Source: Utricularia gibba | Lineage: Eukaryota > Streptophyta > Magnoliopsida > Lamiales > Lentibulariaceae | Direction of reading: 5' to 3' | DNA: 64,000 bases | NCBI GenBank assembly: GCA_002189035.1 | Contig: NEEC01000010.1 | Location: forward strand, 2,170,001 to 2,234,000 | Part shown: in pieces, positions 40,066 through 50,953 of the stretch | How positions within the stretch are numbered: position 1 is the stretch's first letter | How the letters are laid out: every line of letters begins with the position of its first letter | The notes under the pieces: generated by a model | The model's input: only the letters and a program-made list of their open reading frames with translations | The model's database searches: none | What the model was told of the DNA's origin: nothing | Program-made: the position numbers and the translations under genes

Positions 40066-43000
40066 CTATACAATTGTCCAGTCATTTTCAGCAGAGGCAC
40101 AAGATTTAACAGGCGATGGAGAGGGGGATTGAGGCTTGGGGGCTTTCCTTGAGAAGATCGAAGACAAGGGTTGCAGCATGGAGTTGTTCTCATTGTTCTT
40201 CGAGGGTGCTCTGTTCTTGCCTCGAAATATGGAGCTCAGCCTCCTGAAACGGTTCTTGCTTTCGCTTGTGGTTTCTTCGTTGATGCCTTTGCTCATTTCG
40301 TCAGGATTCAGTAGCATTCTCTCCACTGTTTCATAAACCTGCACCAAAGGCCGCATAACTATCCTTATGCTGCAGTGTTCTTCATCCTAAAATGCAAAAT
40401 GCAGCTACTACACTTGGCCTTTAGACATCATTCTCAGGGAGCAAGCAAGGTACCTGGCATATGTCATCAAGTTTCTCCATCCATGAGCTACTTTGACATG
40501 TGAGCACGATGTAGTTCTTGCAGTCTGCCAGCATATCGGACAAGCTTGCATTTCCTGAGAGAGTGGATTCCGCAATAACGAGCCCTGCACCCAACTGAAT
40601 AAGGAATGCCAAGTCAAAGAGGGATTATTGAAGCTCCATTGTGGAAATCAGACATAAGTAGCCCCCGTGAAAAGGCACAATGGGACTTACAGCAGCCACG
40701 TAAAGTTGCTTGAAAAGGTCATGTGGTGGGATTTCTTGTAGGTAGTCCAGAATACCTTCCCTACACCATGGTTCTCCGGTAATAAGTGCTTAAATATCGA
40801 GGATTATCATGTTTATGACTTGGAGGTGTTCTTACACAGCCAAGTCCTCATCATAAAGAGGGGATTGCCTTACAGCTGGTACTGGTTTTGACGTTTCCCA
40901 CAGTTCACGCCACAAATTGCCTGGCCATGAAAAAGGAAATTTCGTTCTTACTATTTGCTGACGTCTCCTCCGCAATCAAAGGAGAAATAATAAAAAAGCA
41001 GTGGTGTAAGACAACAAATATACTCACAAGCATGCATACAAGTACACCTCCACGAATATAAAAGTTTATATAGGCGAAGTCCTAAAAATGAAGAATACCT
41101 TCCTTTTGCATCCGCCTACTCAGTTGACCCTTACTGAAGGATAAATCACCTTCAGAGGCATCATCCAAATCAGAGCTGGACTCATCTACTGTCCAATCAG
41201 GAGGAGAGTGCCATCGTACAAAATCTCCCAGTATACAACCAGGATTTGCTGCCTGGAGAAAAACTAACTGGCTTTGGTTATAATCCCTTGACACTGCCAA
41301 ATCTGGACTTCAATAAAAGAGTACCTTGAAAGCTTGCATGTCAGAGAGAAGTTGGGAACATCCAGCTCCGACACTAAACAGCAGGAGGGGGGCGAGGGGA
41401 GGGAAGCAGCGATAATTAGTATCATAGAAGAAACAGCATGCTCTCACTTCCTGATGTTTTGACTTATTTTATTTTTTCTGAATCAAGGGTGCTGCATAGA
41501 CTAATGCTGAAGAGGAGTGGGACTAAATCTATTAACTATGATAGAAACAGCTATTAGTCCTCTGAAAACGGTTGTACTGAAAATGAAGTACGTGCACTAC
41601 AAATAGAACAATTGTTAAAACGGCAATTGCGAGGAAAATGAACAAATACTTCGGTAACTTTTAATTTTATACGCCAGACACTGCAAGCACTCGGTAAAAA
41701 CTTTTCATAATAAAACATGTAAAAAAGAAGAATCAATTTGCTGACCTGCCAGTTCTTAACACAAATTCCTCTGTCTCCCTAATGACATCTTCAGTTAGCA
41801 GAGGTGGTTCCTGGAAAAAATACATATGTAGCGATCTCAAACATGGTCATAAATTTATTAAGTAGTGACTTGTGTAATAACCTGCAAAATGGGAGAATAT
41901 ACTGGTTCGCCAGTTTCAAGCATAGTTAGCTTGTCAGATTTTCTGTCAGCTCCTAATCGAAGCACAAGTTCTCCAAACTTTGTTTTCGCATAACAATTAG
42001 GACTGCTAGGAACACCAGCATGTGATCTATCTTCCTTTGTTACGGATTCTAATGATTCAACAGCAGTAAGGTGGCGCCTTTTCCTAGAAATGCAGCAGTT
42101 GATGACCTGCAGCTGCTGATATAACAGACAAGAGTTCAGGTCTGGCTTCTCATCTGGCGGAATACCTGGAACGTATTGACCTTCTAACCAAAGTGTTCTC
42201 AACTGCAAAACAGAAAAATACAAAATATTTCTTGAGCTACATCAACACGAATGGTTGCAGACCATGAAATTCTAGTATGTCAGAGACATACATTGTTGGC
42301 TCCACCGAAAAGGATAAATCACAAGAAAATATTATTCTTTAATACTTAACTGTTCTTGAATGGTCGAAATAAATCCTCTTAAACAAGAATGAAGAAAAAT
42401 TAGTACACTGAACTCTTTAAAACTTTCATATAAGGTCTCATCAACAATAGAATAAAACTAAGCCAAAATGATGCCATCTTTTACTTACCTCAGAAACAAA
42501 CTTAGACCAAAATGAGGTCATCTTCCGCAGGGTTCTTAGACGGCCAAGTGCTTCTGAGAGCTTAACTACTAAGCTTTCAACAGGAGCACCATGAATATCC
42601 TTAATTAATGCGGTTGCATTTAGCTGGAATTCAGGACTGGATATTGTCTCAGTGGTAAAAAGCCCTTCTGCAAATGCCTTTCCAATATGATTTAGCAAAA
42701 AAATATTGTAGAAATTAAGCTAAGATCACAGACAATTGTAACCTCCCCCAAACACTTACCTGCATTCACAAGTGTGTTGATTACAGATCCAACATTTTCA
42801 TCTGCGTTGAAGTTGCTTGTCAATTTATCTTCCTTTTCACGTAGCACCAGTGACTTTACAGTCGAAAAGCTAACACCAGCCCTCTCTTTAATGGGGGAAG
42901 AAGCTTTAGATGATGCCTGGACCTCAATCATGGAGTTGTAGGTTGAACTGGATCTGAAAAAGCAATTGAAATACAACTACGTCATAAGAACTGACCACAA

Positions 43001-44519
43001 AAAGTTGCCGAGGCTCAAAGAAGGTCAAAAAAGTTTAAAACTTTTTTATACAATAAATAAGTTCAGGAGTTATAGTAGTTGAGAAGATCAAAGAAAACAC
43101 CAGAAAAATGTCCACTGCTGGTTGCCACAATGTTAAGACGCTAAGAAAGAGAGAGGAATCTCACTCAATAGCAAAAGCCAACTGCTTTAAAATTACTGAA
43201 GATGGAATGATATCTATTTCCACAAGCCTAGAACTTACTCCCGTGTCTCCATCTTCAGAATCCTGAAAGGACTGTCTTTTAGTAAATGTGGAGAAAGAGA
43301 ACGCTGGATACCAAAATGTGAAAACATTCACATCTATAGAATAGATGATCACAATAAAATACCACGACAATCAAACTTATGGATGAAGAGAGGGCCACTA
43401 AAAGGATTTTTCTAGGGATATTAGCAGAATCCCATGATGAAAAAGCTAGAGGTTGCACCAGCTAATATACTATAAAGAGGATATCAACAAAATGACTTCA
43501 TACCTTCCACAGCCAAGATAACCACAAACCATGGCAGCATAATATTGCCAACAAAGTTTACTAAAGAGAACTGAGCGCATGGATTATGGGAATGCGAAAA
43601 CCAAAGATCATGTGCTAAAACAACTTGAGTTCCCTTACCTTTGATTGAGAGAATTCTCTCTCACCCATCATGTACAAATTTTCATCAAAAATTGCATACG
43701 CCATCCCAGAATTTTGAGCTTTTTCAGACTCAGCGCCTCTTCTACTTATTCCAATCTTTTGTAATGTATCTTGCAAGTCTTGCACTATCCTTGTAGATCC
43801 TGGTCTAGCCCTCTTACTGCCATAATCAACAAGATCCTGAATGTCACGCACATTGAAGATTAGCGATTACCAACCCAGTTTTAGGCCTAGAATATTAAAT
43901 GAAATTCCCTAGAAAAATCAGAACATTCCAACCACATGCATGCGAATAATGCATTATAATCAAACATCCACAAACCTCAAAAAAAAAAGAAAAAAGAAAA
44001 ACATAATCGCATCGCAACCATCACCAAGTTCAAAGTTGATGAAATGGAAGATAGCCAAAGACAGTAGCAACAAATTCGAATTGGTAAAATGATCAATATC
44101 CAAGTCAAGTACCGTTACCTGGATTTCAAACCAAGAAAAACGTGCGAACTATCTCCATTTTAAAAAGATTGCCGTTTGGCTCAAATTTTTTTCAAGAAAT
44201 AAAACAAACGAGGAAAAAAGCAACGATACCCTCGATTGTTCCGCCTCTTCTGGGGACTCCGGAGTTGACGCCCTCGGAGATTGCTTACCCAAATCTTCAG
44301 TTATATATATAAAAACGAATCAAAGGGAAAGCTTGAAGAACGGAGAAGAGTTATCCAATTCCAAACATAGTAAAAGAAAACCGATCGGATTCAGAAACGC
44401 ATACCCGTAGAGGCAGGAGAATGCGAATCAGATTTCTTGATATCCGTGAGGACTTTCTCCGCTTTTGCCGCCGCGGAATTGATGGCTATCCTCGCTTTGG
44501 AAACGAAGGAGCCGTCCAT
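40066..44519 (-). CDS. Rab3 GTPase-activating protein catalytic subunit (RAB3GAP1-like)
   Basis: Catalytic subunit of the RAB3GAP complex; the animal complex acts on Rab3 and as an exchange factor for Rab18. The ATG at 44519-44517 begins MDGSFVSKARIAINSAAAKA. Exons on the minus strand: RPGSTRIVQDLQDTLQKIGI near 43690-43820, VSSRLVEIDIIPSSVIL near 43160-43260, SSTYNSMIEVQASSKASS near 42770-42950, NATALIKDIHGAPVESLVVK near 42490-42680, LRTLWLEGQYVPGIPPDEKP near 41880-42200, the hallmark AANPGCILGDFVRWHSPPDW at 41170-41260, NLWRELWETSKPVPAVRQSP near 40860-40920, and the last exon near 40066-40340, rich in Ser (RRLSSIFRGKNRAP) and ending DWTIV. Order and motifs match plant RAB3GAP1-like proteins over their length. 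I saw no frameshift. Confidence 0.92.
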
Positions 44520-44947
44520 ATTTGCGGTAAACGAATTGTCGAACCAACGCAATGGCTGCGTGCAGTTACGGTGATAGAGGTGACGCCATTTTTAGCAGAG
44601 ACATGAAGTGGCACCGGACAAGAGGCGCAAGGCAAAGGGGCGTAACAGAATATCCAGTAAACCGAGAGAACCGCTGACTCCGGTGTCCGTGCCGCGCCCG
44701 CGTCCGCGTCCGGTCCGGTTTTATTATTATTTTTTTCAACGGCACGATTCGTCCGGTCCAATCCTATTGATAGGCATATCTTCAAAAATTATTATCAGAT
44801 TTCTAAAATTAAATACACCGTTTTTATTAATTTTAGTCCAATTCTAATTTCTAATTTATAATGAATTTGTATTACACAAAATTCTTATGTTTTTCGCATA
44901 TAAATTCCTTCATCACTCATCGGATAAACCTCCGACGCCGCCGACGA
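44520..44947. other. promoter side of RAB3GAP and left flank of the transposon
   Basis: Just above the RAB3GAP start the sequence is GC-rich (about 44520-44720), the likely 5' UTR and promoter. From about 44770 it becomes AT-rich, then a CCGCCGACGACG-rich stretch runs into the transposon's left target-site copy. No gene seen. Confidence 0.5.
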
Positions 44948-45658
44948 CGATCCATCCTGGCTGAGTTGGTGATATACATCTTTTTGCATTTTTTGTTTGT
45001 AAAATACATCTTCTTGTATTAAGTTAGTAAAATACATAATTTTACTAAATCGACTGCGATTGCTGTTGACTCCGTCGCATTTGGAATGAAGTCCGCCAAG
45101 TTCATCGTCATTCACCCGCCGGTCCAGAAATCTGGCCCCACCATTGCCGCCTAGCACCACGCGGTGCTGAAGGTTATCATCTTCTTCGGCCAGGCTTTAT
45201 GTTTAAGCCAGACCTGCGACGTCCGTCATACGAGATGATTCGTCGCTTCCTGGATCTGTTGCCCATGCCCTTTTATACTATGCGTCGTAGAATTTCACCG
45301 CTGTCAGTAGCCGTATGTCTGCTTCGGAAGTGAGGTACACCGCCGAAGTTCTCCGGCGACGCCCGCCGCCGTGCAATCTATTGGTTTTTGAGATGACCCA
45401 CGAAATGTTCCTCTGGAGTTCTCTCAACTTTGAGGGCCGTAGAGGCACCCGTCAGTCGAAGTCTACGGTGTGCATTACTTCACGAAAGTGAGCCAACTCC
45501 GAGATTTGATTCAGTATTACAAGGCGGAGATCAGCGGCGAGTGTCGACCGGTGCAATTAATGTAAAATGATGTATTTTACTAACTCAATACAAAAGGATG
45601 TATTTTGCAAATAAAAAATACATAAAGATGTATTTCACTAATTTTTTCGATCCATCCT
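44948..45658. mobile_element. terminal-inverted-repeat transposon, Mutator-like, non-autonomous
   Basis: An 11-bp direct repeat CGATCCATCCT at 44948-44958 and 45648-45658 brackets a 689-bp unit (44959-45647). Inside, about 44965-45044 and 45562-45641 are inverted copies of each other over 80 bp with about 10 mismatches. Each arm carries the subterminal motif ATACATC/AAATACAT three times at roughly 30-bp steps. The last six or seven terminal bases of the two ends do not pair. Long inverted repeats plus 9-11 bp target duplications are the pattern of Mutator-like elements (established); assignment to that group is inference. The interior (about 45049-45558) is GC-rich and gene-like but has no transposase I recognise, so the element looks non-autonomous, perhaps a gene-fragment carrier (Pack-MULE type). 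Confidence 0.82.
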
Positions 45659-45715
45659 TTCCCTTGCTGACGGCGAAGCTCAGAACACTCGGCATGACTG
45701 GAATCAAAATTCACG

Positions 45716-47845
45716 CTATCGATTTGAGGGTTCTCTCTGATGTTCCTTCCTCAGAAACAGATGGTCCATCACCGTTTGTTCGAATCTATCTTCAGAAGCT
45801 TCCTCACCGGACAAAAACTGTAAGCGACTACAAAGCACCAGCACGGTGTATGGTTTCAAGATTTGGAGTGTTTCCGGAGATCTGTCATAATCCTGATTGA
45901 GGATAACTCAGAAAAGTAAATCCAATGAGGGGAACAGCATTACAATGTTGCAGCCAATCAGGTGTGCTCACCTTTTCTGTTACTACAGCAACTGGCTTTG
46001 ATCCGAACTTTCTTTCGAGCAATTTGAGTCTTTGTCGAATGAGTTCCACTTCCTATGATTCAGATGAAACAATGGATTCTGTATTAAAACTCAGGATCCC
46101 TTAACCAGTCTACCAGGCATGAAGTGCAGCAGGTTTCTTGAGGAAAGGATGGGAAAAGGAATCACCTTCAACTTAAAGAAATGGTGATCACTGAAGTCGA
46201 TGCGATCCACATGTGATGGTCCCATCTGAAAAGAGCAGGAGTGACTTGAATACAATGGCAGCACAGAGGACAATGGTTAGACTCTAGGCCAGGGGGAAGG
46301 CAGAGCTACCTTTTCGACCGTGGAAACAAAGGCATCAGCCAGGCCGACTGCAGAAACACATAATACCGAGGCATTGTTGAGAACAGTTAGAGGCAATTTT
46401 TCAGCAATATTTGACAAAGAAAAGAAGTGTAGAGGAGCCATTTTGGTAAAGAAAATAGGAACAGCCTCCTTGAACTCCAGAATCCTTGATACTAATTGAA
46501 CAAGCACTTTCTTCTCCACCTGATGAAGTTCATAATCAGCTTTAAACATGACATAAGCAAAAACTGGTATACTTCCAAAGGATAGAAAAAAATGGCATCA
46601 AAGCTCAGAAAAAGATCTTGACATACCAAATCGGCATGATGAATGACGACAATATCTGCACGGCTGAGGGCATCCAAAGGTTCTCTTAACGGTCCAGCAG
46701 GAAGCAAGCGATGGTTTCCCCATGGCATCAAGGAGTTAACCATCACAATTTCTATGTCACGTATCAGACTCAAATGCTGCAGTCCAAGTTTTTCATTTAA
46801 TCAAGAAAGGAACTAAAAATTATTCAATTGACTGAATGATAGATCCAGTAAAAAGAAAAAGACCATGAAAGGCAGCTTGAAGCAGACTTGCTTCAATATC
46901 TTCTGACTTCAAGAAGAAGTGTGGAAACAAAAATAAAATCTTTCTTCCAAATTACAAGGGCGATAATGATTGTTGATCAGTACCTGCATACCATCATCAA
47001 GAATGGCTAAACCAATTCGATTCGAGTCACATAACTTCACTGTTTTCTCTTCAGAAACCAGTTTTTCCCAGAGATTTGGAAAACCTATATAGCCATAGCG
47101 TTTTAGAAATTTAGCAGCAGTCTCCTTCCTGTTCGAACCTACCCCAATTTTAGCACATGTTCCATGCAATTGCCTCTGAAGCATTCTGGCTTCATCCCCA
47201 CCACCATACCCCTAGAATATGATACAAAAGATGGGTTTTTTAAGGATACCCATTAATCAACGACGACTGGTTGAAGAAAATATACATGCCATAAAAGGGG
47301 TAGTTAATCAAGCTCAAAATACTGAAAATAGCCACACGAAGAAATCCTTCAACAAGCATATTCCAGTTGCCAGGCAAAAATAAGCAACAGAAGCAGGCAA
47401 CCGAAAAAGATAAAAAAGAAAAGAAAGCGGAGACTGGATACCCTAGTGAGAATGAGAGCAGAAACATCGCGCTCCGAGAAGGAACGGGCAAGAAACTCCA
47501 CCATTGGAGTTTTTCCATTGCCTCCCCAAGTTATGTTCCCAACACTAATCAGGGGTACCGGCAACCTGAACCATTCTCAATAATATCATAAGGTGATTGA
47601 AGGTTACCAATTCAGTTAACCAACGAAATGCTGGCAAAATCTTCACTTTCTTTGTTGCCAGAAAAAAATTACCTATGGGAGGCGAAGATACCCAAGTTGT
47701 AGCATTGGTGGCGGAGACGGAGAGACACGGAATAGAGCAAGGATATCAGAGAGAGGAGAGGGATTACAGAAATCTGGAAAGTTGAGAGATCCGAGAGCCT
47801 CGCAGTGCAAGCAATTTGCTTAACGGCTCTTCTGATCACCTCCAT
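45716..47845 (-). CDS. LPXK: tetraacyldisaccharide 4'-kinase (LpxK), plant mitochondrial type
   Basis: Kinase of the lipid A pathway that phosphorylates the 4' position of the tetraacyl disaccharide; plants keep this bacterial-type pathway, with enzymes mainly in mitochondria. ATG at 47845-47843 ([11 protein letters not shown]); an in-frame ATG lies four codons upstream at 47857. The P-loop is clear in [18 protein letters not shown] near 47490-47560, then [132 protein letters not shown] and [20 protein letters not shown]. The last exon ends REPSNR, TAG at 45716-45718. A transposon sits just 58 bp past the stop, in the likely 3' UTR. Confidence 0.93.
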
Positions 47846-48248
47846 CCGACAAAACATTCAAAGATCTCTCTTTTACCTTCCATTTTCATCATAATATATT
47901 CATTTAAAATAATATTGAATAATTGAATTAATTCTCAAAATAAATTACATTTTTTTAATATTATTTCTCTAATTTTTATAACATTCACTTCCTTTTTATT
48001 AGAAATAATATTTACGTAACACAATATTATATTTTTAATGAAAATATGATTTTTTTAATAATAAGATCTCAACACGAAATATTATGAACAGCATTTTTTA
48101 ATTTATTGTGTCATAAATTCATAAATTTGTCGTATGTCTGATTTAGATTTTAATAATATTAAATAATTTAATTATAAAGTAATGACAATTATCAATCGGT
48201 TTTATATTTACTTGCTGATTTTCTTCAAAATTCAACCGAATTTCAGGC
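47846..48248. other. AT-rich divergent intergenic region
   Basis: Lies between the LpxK start (minus) and the glucanase start (plus). Strongly AT-rich from about 47880 to 48230, with no coding signal. It must contain both promoters. Confidence 0.6.
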
Positions 48249-49978
48249 ATGAAGTCCCCATCCACTGTCACTCGTACTTGCTGGATTGATTTTCGGGTTC
48301 CTCCGTCCCGGATTCTTCCATGGAATAAACTATCGCGTCGCAACCCTGCCCCCCCGTACAGGTGGTGCAATTCCTCAAAACACTGGGCATCGCCAGAGTC
48401 AAAATCTACGACACCGACCCCGATGTTCTCTCCGCATTCTCCTCCTCCGGAATCGCACTCACTGTCGCGCTACCCAACCAATACATTGCCGCCGCCGCGG
48501 GAGACCAGTCATTCACCGACAACTGGGTCAGCACGAACATCCTCGGCCACAATGCTTTAATCGAAGCAATCGCCGTCGGAAATGAGGTACCCGGCGGTGA
48601 AGGTACGGGACTCCTCGTTCGCGCCATGGAAAATATGTACTCCTCTCTCGTCAAATCCGGTGTTGCTTCATCCATCAAGGTCTCATCCCCGATGCAGATG
48701 AGTGTTCTGCAAGAATCGTTCCCGCCGTCAGCCGGTGCTTTCCGGTCGGATCTCACGGAGTCGGTGTTTATACCAATGCTGAACTTTTTGAGACGAACTG
48801 GATCCTATTTCATGCAGGACGTATACCCATTCTTCGCCTACACGGCGAATCCGAACTCCATTCCTCTCGATTACGCCTTGGGGAACAGCAATTTCGCCGG
48901 AGTCCAAGACCCTAAAACCGGTCTCACCTATAAGAGCTTATTCGACGCACAATGCGACGCCGTTTATTCTGCGATGGCAGCGTTGGGATTCAACGACGTC
49001 AAACTCGTCGTCACAGAGACTGGCTGGCCATCTCGCGGCGACGCGGGGGAAATCGGCGCCGGTGTGGACAACGCCGCAGCGTATTACGGAAATCTAGCGG
49101 TCAGAGTGCATCAGCAAGGCAGAATCATAACTCCTCTGAAGCCAAACGACAACGTCGACATTTACTTCTTTGCTCTGTTTATAGAGGATCAGAAACCAGG
49201 ACCAACGTCGGAGAGAAACTTTGGGCTTTTCTACCCTAACGAGCAGCCAGTGTTTCATGTTCCTCTACCTTCAAATCTGCATTCCGACAAGGAAACTGCG
49301 GGGGCGACGTGGTGCATGGTGAATCCGGCCGCCGGAAAGTATAAGATTTTATCTGCTCTGAAATTCTTGTGCAGCAAAGGTGGCGTAGACTGCCGGGCGA
49401 TACAGCGCGGCGGCGCGTGCTATGAGCCAGTATCCCTGGCTAGGCACGCGTCGTTTGCGCTCAACAGCTACTACCAACGGCGTGGCCGGAACTACCGGAG
49501 TTGCTACTTCGACGGTGCTGGTTCCATCGTTTCTCAACGGCCAAGTAAGCTTTTTTTATTTTCAATATCTTTTTTTATATCTTAATTTAATAAATCGAAG
49601 AAAATAGAAATTACTATTTTAGTCACATAAATCATGAATGATAATGAGCCATTTTTGCATATTAATCCTCCATCATCAATTTAATCACATTAATTATAAT
49701 AAAAATGATATGTATATTAATAACCCATTTCGATTTAATAATTTTTATAAAAAATTAACTAATATTAAATAAATATTTTTATTTTATTTTATTTATTTAT
49801 AATGAATTTAACTCGATTCAATCCATTATAATGAACCAAGAACATTATAATTGGGCTTAGGTGGCAATAATGGAGATTTTATTGATAGTTTGGTTTACCT
49901 ACTTTTTTTTTTCTGTTGAATAATTTTTAAATTGAAAATCTATGTGCAGATTTAGGAAGGTGCTGGTTGATTACATAG
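48249..49978 (+). CDS. GH17 glucan endo-1,3-beta-glucosidase with X8 domain, frame broken twice near the N-terminus
   Basis: Secreted cell-wall enzyme that cleaves beta-1,3-glucan (callose). ATG at 48249, then a hydrophobic signal-like stretch (HPLSLVLAGLIFGFL) in a shifted frame, GINYRVATLPP, and from about 48356 the main frame: VQFLKTLGIARVKIYDTDPD, the acid/base Glu in AIAVGNEVPGGEG, DVYPFFAYTANP, the nucleophile Glu in LVVTETGWPSRGD, and FALFIEDQKPGP. The X8/CBM43 domain follows (TWCMVNPAAGKYKI, CSKGGVDCRAIQRGGACYEP, FALNSYYQ, SCYFDGAGSIVSQRP). Exon 1 ends at 49544; exon 2, 49950-49978, adds a short tail (LGRCWLIT). The N-terminal pieces align with the family only if the C runs at 48256-48259 and 48349-48355 each lose one base. 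The Gly after INY is Arg. No GPI signal seen. Confidence 0.88.
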
Positions 49979-50953
49979 GAAGCCATGGAAGCTGGATTAT
50001 GTTATATTTTTATGTTAATAGTTATTTAAATAAACTAGTGTACATAGAACCTATTTCATGAGTCACGTGCATGTGGCATGGTGTGGCACGTGACCGTGTT
50101 TTACTAAGCATGAACATATAATATGGATTGTGTAATTCGGTATGACCCGACTGTCCATTTTGTGGGTTGGGTTCGGGCCTCCCGGACTTCGGGTCGAGAA
50201 TAAAATATATTTTTATTTTTAATTCATACTCTTAAAAAAGTGAGTTAACAGTAAAAAATTAATATCTTGAATAATTGCATAAAATAAATGTCATTAAATA
50301 TTTTACATTAAGTACTTTAATTCATTTTACTGTAAAAAAATATAAAATATTTATTGATAAAAGAATAATTTTATTTTCGAATTAGGTATGTTCTTTCTTT
50401 CTTTTTTTTAAGAATTCGGGTGGGGGGATTTGGATCTTGCCAGCTCAGTCACTTCCGGCACGAAGTTCGAATAATGCATCGTGGTCAGAGGCAGGATTTG
50501 GGTACCACGTACTTCCATACTGCGCGATTCCTCATTCTTCGGCGATCGTACTACAATTATTTGTTCTCCAAACTCATTTACTGATTTTGTAGGATCGGCG
50601 ATTGATTTTGTAGGATTTGGAACTTAACTACTTGTTTCTTCGGATTAGATTTCAGGGATGTTGAGTCGAGAAATTTTCATTTTGGTCGAAATCGCTTTCT
50701 TGCATTCTGATCCGAACCTTCACCTGTGCTAGGTTTTGGAATTGAATTTGTGTATTTCAGAAGGAAGGAGCGAGCGGATCTACCAAAGCCTTCATTTTTC
50801 CTGATATTGGCGAAGAAACCTCTTGTCGTGTTACTCAGGCCGTTTTCTGACGGATTTTGAAATTTTGTTCGTGGATTCTTATTTTATTGGTGGGGTGTCT
50901 TGGCAAATTCGGTCTCCATTGTTCAGTATGGGAGAATTTGTGTGAAATAGCAG
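49979..50953. other. intergenic region and promoter of RGP1
   Basis: About 49980-50400 is AT-rich spacer with a few GC patches (near 50140-50200). About 50410-50953 is more balanced and T-rich and is the likely promoter and 5' UTR of the RGP1 gene, possibly with a 5' UTR intron. No gene seen. Confidence 0.5.
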
